Below, one piece after another: positions 46,119 to 55,589 of a stretch of DNA of 64,000 bases. The notes under the pieces are model-generated. The model was not told the DNA's origin and did not search any database. It was given only the letters and a program-made list of their open reading frames with translations. The stretch spans positions 1 to 64,000 of the forward strand of contig WFMF01000342.1 in the NCBI GenBank assembly GCA_011033025.1. The letters run 5' to 3'. The number at the start of each line of letters is the position of its first letter. Position 1 is the stretch's first letter. Origin of the DNA: Beroe forskalii (Eukaryota > Ctenophora > Nuda > Beroida > Beroidae). A program made the position numbers and the translations under genes.

Positions 46119-46242
46119 CAATAATTAATGATAGAGCATTTTGCAATTAAAATGCTCATGCAAATAAGTTGAATCGAAAGTGCAATATTTTATAATAGAG
46201 CATTTTGCAATTAAAATGCTCATGCAAATAAGTTCTATTATT
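46119..46242. repeat. Tandem pair of a 64-66-bp hairpin unit (copy 1)
   Basis: Two adjacent units, each with the perfect hairpin GAGCATTTT-GCAATT-AAAATGCTC followed by ATGCAAATAAGTT. ATGCAAAT is an octamer (POU-type) motif. The same pair recurs at 47916-48035. Confidence 0.8.
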
Positions 46243-46267
46243 GCACTCCTAAAAATTTTGCTCTGAA

Positions 46268-46877
46268 TACCTTAGTGGTAGAAATTAAGAAGTGTATTTA
46301 TTAAGGACGTACTAATTAAGAAGTGTACTAATTAAGGCAGTAAAATTTCTCCAAAAATCAGGCAAATCCATAAGGACTAAATTTCACGTCGTTTCACCAA
46401 TTTTCAGCCAAAAATACCGATATGAAAACAAGAAGAGGGCAGATTTTTTTTTCATTGAATTCAATCTATTTGATTATTTGGAATCTATGAAATAGACAAA
46501 AGTAAAACTATGCGTTCTAGAGAAACAGATTAACAAACGGGTCAATGAAGACGAAGAAGCTGAAGAAATGCCTATAATTTTTATCGAGTGATAATTGTTT
46601 ATCATATCAAATTTGATTTTGTCTGCACTGATGCTTTTGCTGAAAATTCTGAACCTGTATTGATAAAAAATAGAATGCCTAGAATATTGTAGTGAAAGAA
46701 AAGATAGGTATAGATGTACAAATCTTTACTTAAACAAAATTTTCTAAAATTTCGGTATTGTACAAATTACGGTAGGTAGAAATTAAGATTTGTAGAATTT
46801 AAGGAGTGTACTATTTAAGGTAGTAAAATCGCTTACTGCCTTAAATAGTACACTTCTTAATTTCTACCACTAAGGTA
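46268..46877. mobile_element. Inverted-repeat element with TA ends
   Basis: About 0.6 kb with ends CCTTAGTGGTAGAAATTAAG and its inverse complement, flanked by TA on each side. Internal subterminal copies of AAGTGTACTAWTTAAGGCAG occur in both orientations, and the last 100 bases (46775-46876) form a palindrome by themselves. A TA duplication and roughly 30-base inverted ends suggest a Tc1/mariner-type non-autonomous element. No ORF. Confidence 0.6.
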
Positions 46878-46939
46878 GTTATGGGATGATGATTATAGAA
46901 CCCTCTGACGTTTTCTGTAATATATAGACACTTGCCTGC

Positions 46940-47065
46940 TCGGGTCCATATTGGTTTAGACCCTCGCCCTACGGGCTCGGGCCAAAACCGGATACATCCC
47001 TCGGGCTAACGCCCTCTGGAAGTATCCCAAAATGGACCCGATAGGCGTGTGTACTGTGTCTATGT
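46940..47065. repeat. GC-rich palindrome cluster
   Basis: CGGGTCCAT...ATGGACCCG forms the outer inverted pair (about 46940-47040), with CCCTCGCCCTACGGGC-like hairpins inside. It stands out by GC content from AT-rich flanks. Probably a decayed foldback element. Confidence 0.4.
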
Positions 47066-47915
47066 ATTTCATAGATTCGTCTGGGCTATTGCGTGAGGGT
47101 TTAGCCAGCGGGAGGGGATAAAAAATAGAGCGATAGACAAGCTGGCAGAATCCCTCTATCAAATACATTCACTGTCTCTATCACATAGTTTCAGTGTATT
47201 GTACTCCTTTCAAACAACACACTCTCTTACTAGCAAATGTATACCAAATCAAATGCAAATGTTTCGTTCCCGCGAGAATCTCTCTAAACATGTAATTACC
47301 GTCCCACGGGACTCGCACACGTGCCACCGTTACTGTACCAAATCAAGGTCAGGTGTTGCGCGCGCGCACGTGCCAATGGTTTCGGAGCAAACGGTTTCTC
47401 ATTCTCTCATTCACAGTTTCTGTCTTGTTTCGCCGTTCTGGCTCTGCTTTACTTGTTTACACGGCGAGAAAGTCCATTTACCTCTTTTGCATGCTCTGCA
47501 GATTATATCGCAATGCCCTTATTCATTAATATTGTTTTTGTTGTATTGATTCTTTGATCGATATTGTTTTTGTTGTTGCATTTGTAATCGTACAATAGTG
47601 CTCTTTGAGACATACTCCTGTTTGATTCATTAAATTATCAATTATTTCTGTTCACGAACCATCCTTCTCCTTCAGTGATTATTTGTATCATAATTTTCAT
47701 TTGTATCATAATTTCCATTGTTTCGTTCCTTTAGTTAACAAATTGTTTTATTTTAAAAGGCGTATCGTAATGAATTTCAGACTTATTTGTAACACACGGT
47801 AACATGATTTGTAGCTGTCACTGCGCGTCACGTGACCAACTTTATCATATAGTAGCTGTGATTCATCTTTTCACCTTTTCATAAGTCAAATTGACGAACA
47901 ATAGGTTTTCATCGA

Positions 47916-48035
47916 AAGTGCAATAATTTATAATAGAGCATTTTGCAATTAAAATGCTCATGCAAATAAGTTGAATCGAAAGTGCAATAATTTATAATAG
48001 AGCATTTTGCAATTAAAATGCTCATGCAAATAAGT
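47916..48035. repeat. Tandem pair of a 64-66-bp hairpin unit (copy 2)
   Basis: Second occurrence of the GAGCATTTT-GCAATT-AAAATGCTC hairpin pair, nearly identical to that at 46119-46242 and directly before the foldback element at 48071. Confidence 0.8.
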
Positions 48036-48070
48036 TTTAATATCGTTTTCCTCACATTGGCTAATACACT

Positions 48071-48240
48071 AAGAGCATGGCTTGGGATACGCTAATTACA
48101 GTTATTGCACTCGGCTTCGCCTCGTGCAATAACTTGGGTTATCGCACTCGGCTTCGCCTCGTGACGATAACCCAAATTATTTGCACTCGGCTTCGCCTCG
48201 TGCAATAATTTTTATTAGCGCATCCCAAGCCATGCTCTAA
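48071..48240. mobile_element. 170-bp foldback element with three GCACTCGGCTTCGCCTCGTGC cores
   Basis: Inverted ends AGAGCATGGCTTGGGAT (left) and ATCCCAAGCCATGCTCT (right) enclose three copies of CTCGGCTTCGCCTCG separated by inverse TGGGTTAT/ATAACCCA. The centre is itself palindromic. No ORF. Confidence 0.7.
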
Positions 48241-48912
48241 GCGTATATTGGTCGTGTCCTTTCGCTATTTAATACTAGTATTATTTCATTTTATTTCGGG
48301 TGTACAGTTTGTTTCGGTCCCAATTCACCAAACTAAGCCCTTCAGCTATCATTCACAAACTTTAACAGTTATATTTAGACTTATATTAGCTAGTTTCACA
48401 TGATGTCAAAGTATCGTTTGGATAATAAATGTACGTGAGCATTATCCAGGTGTCCCTCCCTTTTGAGGCGCGGCGCATTACGGAATGTACTTTTAATGCA
48501 ACCCACCTTGAAAAAGCACTTAAGCGCGGAGTAATACGCCGCGCCTTTTAAAAGTTCTAGACACCACAGTCACCGATACAAGCCTTCATTAAAATTTCGT
48601 AGAAGATACTGGGACAATATTAATAGAGATAGATACTTAAGAAGATTATGCATGAAATTAAATTGAATTTTAAAAGAAACATTTCCTTGTGTTTGACAAC
48701 ACCGTTAAAAACTTCGCGATAGAGCCGCACAGAGAAAATTCAATCCTTCTTTGTACGTGTTAATTATGGTTGCAACTCGCATTCCTTGTATTAATAGCTA
48801 CATTATGTTTATATCGTGGGTGGTGGCCTAGTGGGATCACTGCATCCCTTACCCTTTGTTGTTTTGGTTTTCTCCTCATTGTTAGCAACCGCTTTGATTA
48901 TTATTTATAGTC
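48241..48912. other. Gap before the palindromic element
   Basis: No gene. A GCGCGGCGCATTA and TAATACGCCGCGCC pair (about 48470-48546) forms a small inverted repeat. Nothing else recognised. Confidence 0.4.
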
Positions 48913-49024
48913 TAGTCAGTTAAGGGCAGAGGTCTGCAACGTCTTGAAACAAAATAATGACCGGTTCAGAGATGTTGTTTTAGGCCTCCTGATTGAAAAT
49001 CCGGAGACCCAATTTGTTAGGTGG

Positions 49025-50225
49025 TGGAACATGGCACAATTGCGCCATTTTGGCACCATGGCGCCAAAAATACTAACTTTTGATAGGAAGGTCGTAGAGA
49101 CTCCATTTTTAGCTTAAAAGAACCGCAATGGCCATGTTTATATACGACTTGTTAATAAACATATGCCCTAAAACGCTCACAAACCGAGTTATGGGCGAAA
49201 AACTGTTTTTAGCCCATACGCGGGCTTGAAATCGGCGATTTTCTTAACTCGGGCCAGGAAGGTCATAGAAACTCCATTTTGTATTTAAAAAGAATCGCAA
49301 TGGCCATGTTTATATACGACTTGTTAATAAACATATGCCCTAAAACGCTCACAAACCGAGTTATGGGCGAAAAACTGTTTTTAGCCCATATGCGGGCTTG
49401 AAATCGGCGATTTTCTTAACTCGGGTCAGGAAGGTCATAGAAACTCCATTTTTAGCTTAAAAGAATCGCAATGGCCATGTTTATATACGACTTGTTAATA
49501 AACATATGCCCTAAACCGCTCACAAACCGAGTTATGGGCGAAAAACTGTTTTTAGCCCATACGCGGGCTTGAAATCGGCGATTTTCTTAACTTGGGTCAG
49601 GAAGGTCATAGAAACTCCAATTTTAGCTTAAAAGAATCGCAATGGCCATGTTTATGTACGACTTGTTAATAAACATATGCCCTAAAACGCTCACAAACCG
49701 AGTTATGGGCGAAAAACTGGTTTTAGCCCATACGCGGGCTTAAAATCGGCGATTTTCTTAACTCGGGTCAGGAAGGTCATAGAAACTCCATTTTTAGCTT
49801 AAAAGAATCGCAATGGCCATGTTTATATACGACTTGTTAATAAACATATGCCCTAAAACGCTCACAAACCGAGTTATGGGCGAAAAACTGTTTTTAGCCC
49901 ATATGCGGGCTTGAAATCGGCGATTTTCTTAACTCGGGTCAGGAAGGTTGTAAAAACTCCATTATTTTTTAGCTTAAAAGAATCGCAATGGCCATGTTTA
50001 TATACGACTTGTTAATAAACATATGCCCTAAAACGCTCACAAACCGAGTTATGGGCGAAAAACTGTTTTTAGCCCATATGCGGACTTGAAATCGGCGATT
50101 TTCTTAACTCGGGTCAGGAAGGTCGTAGAAACTCCATTTTTAGCTTAAAAGAATCGCAATGGCCATGTTTATATACGACTTGTTAATTAACATATGTCCT
50201 TAAAGGCTCACAAACCGAGTAATGA
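49025..50225 (+). repeat. Tandem array of a 171-bp unit, left arm
   Basis: Seven copies, judged from GAGTTATGGGCGAAAAACTG recurring near 49186, 49358, 49529, 49700, 49871 and 50046, with a diverged last copy near 50216. Spacing is 170-175 bases. Each unit also has CGCAATGGCCATGTTTATAT and an AACTCGGGTCAGGAAGGTC block. Copies are over 95 percent alike by eye except the innermost. Confidence 0.92.
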
Positions 50226-50491
50226 GGAAAACACTCCTTTTTGCCCACACCCAGGCTTGAAATCATCATCAAAAAGTAATAATTTGTAAAGGGATATTTG
50301 GAGGGTTCAAACAATTTTCTAATATCAGGGAAGTCATAAACTTGAATTATTTGAAAATGATGTAAAGTAAATATTGAAGCATGCTTATATTGACACATGG
50401 AAAAAGTCACTATAATGATATTATAGTATTATGTTACTACATAATCTGTATCTAAGAATGATAAGTGTCCTCGCACTCCATCCATAGAATG

Positions 50492-51069
50492 CTAAACTGT
50501 CGATGTGTTGCACTTTCCTTTGCAGCCACATCTGAGTAAACACACCTTGCAGGACTTTGTACAGGCACATATTTCACATTTGGCTGACCGACACTTGCAG
50601 CACTTTATCAGGCCATTCAAGAGGTTACAGGTGACCTCTGACCCTTCTGTCCATGTGGCGGTGATGGAACCCTCAGAGATGCTCCATCCAATTTCAGCAA
50701 GGTTTGGGCAATCGTTTTGAGAAAACGTGTTTCCCCATACCCAACCAGCTTGGTAACATGCTCGAAGAACAAGGAGCCTTAAGCTACTAGTTGTGGGAGG
50801 TAGTTCCCTCAGAGCATCAGTTGTCATCGTCAGAAACTTATCAAGGCGGAGATGACCTAGCTTTGAAACAGATGAGGATCCATAGAAGAAGCACACAAAC
50901 CTTTCAATGAAATTGTCTCCATGGTAGGTTGCCATGACAATTGTTGGAAACAAGCTGTCAAATCTTCTTGTTCAGGGAACGATGCCCATGAGCCCATGAT
51001 TTGTCCTTTATTGTGTCTGAAAAAGGAAGCAGTGAATAACAGCCACTGAGGGCATGGAAAAACAATAAG
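50492..51069 (-). pseudogene. Left-arm copy of the CXC-tailed element ORF (truncated, frame-broken)
   Basis: Inverted, nearly identical copy of the 3' two-thirds of the right-arm ORF. The C-terminal part is open from 50953 to 50492 (LGHLRLDKFLTMTTDALREL, YQAGWVWGNTF, then the cysteine cluster). Upstream, sequence matching the right arm around NKGQI-GSWASFPEQ is in another frame, and a stretch equivalent to TISRCLPL is altered. The 5' portion is absent because the arm ends at about 51069. Confidence 0.75.
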
Positions 51070-51127
51070 AGCCGATAGTCTGCTTCTTCTAGCAGACAAT
51101 CGGCTCTTAATACATATACAACATGCT

Positions 51128-51916
51128 TTGAATCGAGGAAATCAGAAATGTGTAGTTAGGACTGTCGACTCTGATGTAATCGTCATTTGCACAAGTTATT
51201 TAGCACAATTCCTAGACCATGATTCAAATTTCAAGTTATTCATTGACTTTGGAACTGAGCAAAATAGACATTGGTATTCTATAAATTCATGTTATGAAAC
51301 AATAGGAGTTCCTACAGCACTGGGCTTATTGTTTTTCCAAGCCCTCAGTGGCTGTGATTCCACTGCTTCCTTTTTCAGACACAATAAAGGACAAATCTTG
51401 GGCTCATGGGCATCGTTCCCTGAACAAGATGATTTGACAGCTTGTTTCCAACAATTGTCATGGCAACCTACCATGGAGACAATTTCCAGATGTCTGCCGC
51501 TCATTGAAAGGTTTGTGTGCTTCTATGGATCCTCATCTGTTTCAAAGCTAGGTCATCTCCGCCTTGATAAGTTTCTGACGATGACAACTGATGCTCTGAG
51601 GGAACTACCTCCCACAACTAGCAGCTTAAGGCTCCATGTTCTTCGAGCATGTTACCAAGCTGGTTGGGTATGGGGAAACACGTTTTCTCAAAACGATTGC
51701 CCAAACCTTGCTGAAATGGGATGGAGCATCTCTGAGGGTTCCATCACCGCCACATGGACAGAAGGGTCAGAGGTTACCTGTAACCTCTTGAATGGCCTGA
51801 TAAAGTGCTGCAAGTGTCGGTCAGCCAAATGTGAAATATGTTCCTGTACAAAGTCTGGCAAGGTGTGTTTACTCAGATTTGGCTGCAAAGGAAAGTGCAA
51901 CAAATCGACAGCTTAG
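51128..51916 (+). CDS. Transposon-associated protein with PIN-like core and CXC (tesmin/TSO1-like) tail
   Basis: 262-residue ORF. Near the N-terminus are VRTVDSDVIVICT and ALSGCDSTASFF, reminiscent of the acidic motifs (DTDV and GCD) of FEN1/PIN-like nucleases. The middle has LRACYQAGWVWG. The last 50 residues hold clustered cysteines (CCKCRSAKCEICSCTKSGKV then CLLRFGCKGKC), as in CXC DNA-binding repeats. I recall this motif order from many unnamed repeat-encoded proteins of cnidarians and other invertebrates, where the protein is longer. The N-terminal part is probably missing here (first ATG at 51128 is already inside the conserved block), so this may be a fragment. Catalytic function is inference. 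Confidence 0.6.
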   Translation: MNRGNQKCVVRTVDSDVIVICTSYLAQFLDHDSNFKLFIDFGTEQNRHWYSINSCYETIGVPTALGLLFFQALSGCDSTASFFRHNKGQILGSWASFPEQDDLTACFQQLSWQPTMETISRCLPLIERFVCFYGSSSVSKLGHLRLDKFLTMTTDALRELPPTTSSLRLHVLRACYQAGWVWGNTFSQNDCPNLAEMGWSISEGSITATWTEGSEVTCNLLNGLIKCCKCRSAKCEICSCTKSGKVCLLRFGCKGKCNKSTA

Positions 51917-51986
51917 CATTCTATGGATGGAGTACGAGGACACTTATCATTCTTAGATACAGATTATGTAGTAACATAATATCATT

Positions 51987-52990
51987 ATAGTGGTGGGTGC
52001 CACTGTCCCAATTGCCCCTAACTCAAAAAAGTGAATTTGGACAGGGACAAATGGGACATTTGGGACAAATGAGACATTTGGGACAATTGGGACAGAGAAA
52101 ATGGGACAATTGGGACTCAAAAAGTGACTTGCAACTGGTAAAAATGGGACATTTGGGACACATGAAACAGAAAAAAATGGGTCTCCAAAAATGAATTGGG
52201 ACAAGGAAAAATGTGACATTTGGGACAAATGTGACATTTGGGACAAATGTGACATTTGGGACAATTGGGACAAATGTGAAATTTGGTACAAATGTGACAT
52301 TTTGGAGGAATATGACATTATGGACTGAGATAAATGGGACTCAAATGGTTGTGTTTGTGAGCAGCATTTTAGCATTATTTTCCTCACAACATATGATATG
52401 AGAAACAGCTGCTTTAATGTTAAAATATCAGTCGAACTGACTTATTTACCTACTTACCTAGTATAGTAGAATACTAGAATAGTAGTATGGTTTAGGTAAA
52501 TTGAGCAATCCGTATAGGCCAGTATCACACCTGTATCGCCAGCTCCACGCCAGTTTTGCACCAGTATCATGCCTACCTCACCAGCATCGCTCCAGTATCA
52601 CACTAGTATCACGCTAGGAGCATGCCAGTAGCACACCAGTATCAGATCATATACTGGCGTGTTACTGGTGTCCTGGCTTTTAAGTAAGTTTCGATTGGCG
52701 CAATACTGGCGTGATACTGAAGATGCTACTGGCATGCTACTGGCGCAATACTGGCACGTGGTACTGGGCCTTAACAGATTGCTCAATTTACTATGGTTTA
52801 GTAGCATGGAAATAAATTTCTGACAGAAATAGTCAGAAATGATTTGAATGATAAAACAGGGACAAATTTGAAAATCAATTATTTTTTCCCACTTTTTTCT
52901 TTGTCCCAATTGTCACAAATGTCTCAAATGACAGATTAAAAAAAAGTAAATTGGGACAGGGACATTTGGGACAGTGACATTCCCCCCTAT
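51987..52990. mobile_element. Nested inverted-repeat element rich in GGGACAAATGTGACATTT
   Basis: Inserted in the right arm of the palindrome: the left arm reads straight through this point. Ends are inverted (CACTGTCCC near 52000 and GGGACAGTG near 52975; outer ATAG / CTAT). The left part is a degenerate tandem of GGGACAWWTGKGACA words; the right end has a matching inverse set. It contains a further element at 52496-52791. No ORF. Confidence 0.7.
52496..52791. mobile_element. 296-bp TIR element with 10-bp target duplication
   Basis: Perfect 15-base inverted ends, GTAAATTGAGCAATC and GATTGCTCAATTTAC. They are flanked by a perfect 10-base direct repeat, TATGGTTTAG, at 52486-52495 and 52792-52801. 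The interior is built of CCAGTATCAC-like words in the left half and their inverse (GTGATACTGG) in the right half, giving a large hairpin. A 9-11-base duplication is typical of Mutator-like elements, but the ends are not diagnostic. Confidence 0.82.
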
Positions 52991-53179
52991 AATGACTTTT
53001 TCCATGTGTCAATATAAGCATGCTTCAATATTTACTTTACATCATTTTCAAATACTTCAAGTTTATGACTTCCCTGATATTAGAAAATTGTTTGAACCCT
53101 CCAAATATCCCTTTACAAATTATTACTTTTGAGTTTTGATGATGATTTCAAGCCTGGGTGTGGGCAAAAAGCATTTTTT

Positions 53180-53790
53180 GCTCATTACTCGGTTTGTGAG
53201 CGTTTAAGGACATATATTGATTAACAAGTCGTATATAAACATGGCCATTGCGATTCTTTTAAGCTAAAAATGGAGTTTCTGACCTTCCTGACCCGAGTTA
53301 AGAAAATCGCTGATTTCAAGCCCGCATATGGGCTAAAAACAGTTTTTCGCCCATAACTCGGTTTGTGAGCGTTTTAGGGCATATGTTTATTAACAAGTCG
53401 TATATAAACATGGCCATTGCGATTCTTTTAAGCTAAAAATGGAGTTTCTATGACCTTCCTGACCCGAGTTAAGAAAATCGCCGATTTCAAGCCCGCATAT
53501 GGGCTAAAAACAGTTTTTCGCCCATAACTCGGTTTGTGAGCGTTTTAGGGCATATGTTTATTAACAAGTCGTATATAAACATGGCCATTGCGATTCTTTT
53601 AAGCTAAAAATGGAGTTTCTATGACCTTCCTGACCCGAGTTAAGAAAATCGCCGATTTCAAGCCCGTGTATGGGCTAAAAACAGTTTTTCGCCCATAACT
53701 CGGTTTGTGAGCGTTTTAGGGCAAATGTTTATTAACAAGTCGTATATAAACATGGCCATTGCGGTTCTTTTAAGCTAAATATGGAGTCTC
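53180..53790 (-). repeat. Tandem array of a 171-bp unit, right arm (inverted)
   Basis: Four inverted copies of the same unit, with starts near 53187, 53356, 53526 and 53697. The innermost copy is again the most diverged, mirroring the left arm. Array length therefore differs between arms (7 against 4). Confidence 0.92.
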
Positions 53791-54492
53791 TACGACCTTC
53801 CTATCAAAAGTTAGTATTTTCGGCGCCATGGCGCCAAAATGGCGCAATTGCGCCATGTTCCTACCTAACAAATTGGGTCTCTTCGGATTTTCAATCAGGA
53901 GGCCTAAAACAACATCTCTGAACCGGTCATTATTTTGTTTCAAGACGTTGCAGACCTCGGCCCTTTTTTTTGCTTTAACTGACTATTAGATAATTCAACA
54001 TAATAATAACGGTGGTAATTGATATTTACCATATGCATTAAATTCAATCATTTTATTCGGCCCATCGTTTAATTGGCGTTGTAGCGCAGAATCCAATTGG
54101 CTGAATCCATTAATCCAATAGAAACAATGGAATCATGAATCATGTCGTTTGAAAATCCAACGCACGTATACCAGACATAACTTTGGACAGGATGGATTCA
54201 ATGGAGCCAATAAAGAAGTACAACTTTTAGTTTTACAACTCTTGAACTTTTTACCTTAAATTACTCTTGATGGATCATACGTTTTGAGCTCAGCAGCGCC
54301 ATTAGTGTAGCTCTATGAAAAGCACGTATTCACAAACCCACAAACTCCGTGAGCCTTTATTATTAACAAACAGTGTGTTAAAAGTAATGTCCTTTTCCCA
54401 CTCTTAACACATAGCCACGGTTTGTTGACTTTTAAAAGAGTATTTGCTGTTACACTTCAGTTCATGTTTTGATTTTAGCCTTCCACCTTCGT

Positions 54493-55341
54493 GAGAAATC
54501 CATCCGCACCGAGGGAGTAGGGAAAAACATCTATTTTTCCATCTTGTAATAAATTGTAGCTCATAGCGAGCAGTTTGCTGGTATGTGAGTAAGTGATATG
54601 TGAATAAGTGGTAGTGAGTAAATGATTGGAACTAGTGACTTGGCAATAATGAAAACACGGCAATGTGGTGTAATTGGTTACTTTTCGAGAGGTTTTCTCG
54701 GAATTTCAGAGGGTACCGAATCTCAATGACATGGGATATAAAGTTTAATGTTATATATGAGTTCATGAATATTACTATAGAGTAGCTAGCCAATGTTGGG
54801 TAGGCCTTCTCATAGGAATTTTACATAATAACAAACAACTTTGAAGGGGAGGAAAGTTCTAAATTGTGGCGAACAGGCAACCACGCCCAGTGCCCACTTT
54901 AAATTGATTAATTGGGCACTGAGAAATCCATCCGCACCGAGGGAGTAGGGAAAAACATCTATTTTTCCATCTTGTAATAAATTGTAGCTCATAGCGAGCA
55001 GTTTGCTGGTATGTGAGTAAGTGATATGTGAATAAGTGGTAGTGAGTAAATGATTGGAACTAGTGACTTGGCAATAATGAAAACACGGCAATGTGGTGTA
55101 ATTGGTTACTTTTCGAGAGGTTTTCTCGGAATTTCAGAGGGTACCGAATCTCAATGACATGGGATATAAAGTTTAATGTTATATATGAGTTCATGAATAT
55201 TACTATAGAGTAGCTAGCCAATGTTGGGTAGGCCTTCTCATAGGAATTTTACATAATAACAAACAACTTTGAAGGGGAGGAAAGTTCTAAATTGTGGCGA
55301 ACAGGCAACCACGCCCAGTGCCCACTTTAAATTGATTAATT
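54493..55341. repeat. Direct duplication, 428-bp period, two copies
   Basis: Two nearly identical copies of a roughly 421-base segment start at 54493 and 54921, each from GAGAAATCCATCCGCACC to AAATTGATTAATTG, separated by GGGCACT. I saw no differences by eye over most of the length, so the duplication is recent, or an assembly repeat. Non-coding as far as I can tell. Confidence 0.88.
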
Positions 55342-55583
55342 GATGCGCAGATGGTAGGACAAAACCCCACCCGGACAAAACCCCACCCGGACATAACCCC
55401 ACCTTAGAGCACAAATTGCGCGATGGGAACGTTCGTGCGAACCATACGTCCTAACCCTAACCGTAACCATTGCGTCACAGGATAGGCACGAGCGTCCCTT
55501 TCGCGCAATTTGTGCTCTAAGGTGGGGTTATGTCCGGGTGGGGTTTTGTCCGGGTGGGGTTTTGTCCGCGCACCGATGCGCAT
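55342..55583. mobile_element. Foldback element with GGACAAAACCCCACCC repeats
   Basis: Inverted arms of about 80 bases. The left arm has GGACAAAACCCCACCC twice, then GGACATAACCCCACC and TTAGAGCACAAATTGCGCG; the right arm is the inverse. The outer ends are GATGCGCA / TGCGCATC-like. The loop (about 55425-55495) contains CCTAACCCTAACCGTAACC, which resembles a telomere-like word but is only two to three units. Confidence 0.75.
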
Positions 55584-55589
55584 AGTCAG

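Larger units (their letters stand above)
48913..53985. mobile_element. 5.07-kb palindromic composite transposable element
   Basis: The outer ends are inverted: TAGTCAGTTAA and GGTCTGCAACGTCTTGAAAC at the left, with their inverse at 53985 and about 53960. Going inward, each arm has the same order: a unique segment with CACAATTGCGCCATTTTGG; an array of a roughly 171-bp unit (seven copies left, four right); a unique AT-rich segment; then a coding segment of a CXC-tailed protein. The arms meet in a loop of about 250 bases (51070-51322) that carries the 5' part of the right-hand ORF and a small perfect hairpin at about 51066-51109. The right arm is longer because another element (about 51987-52990) has inserted in it. 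No clear target duplication. The family is unknown to me; it could be a foldback or TIR transposon, or an element inverted on itself by recombination. Confidence 0.8.

Noticed and set aside
55425-55495. Interstitial telomere
   Set aside because: Only two to three CCTAACC-like words, inside the loop of a foldback element.
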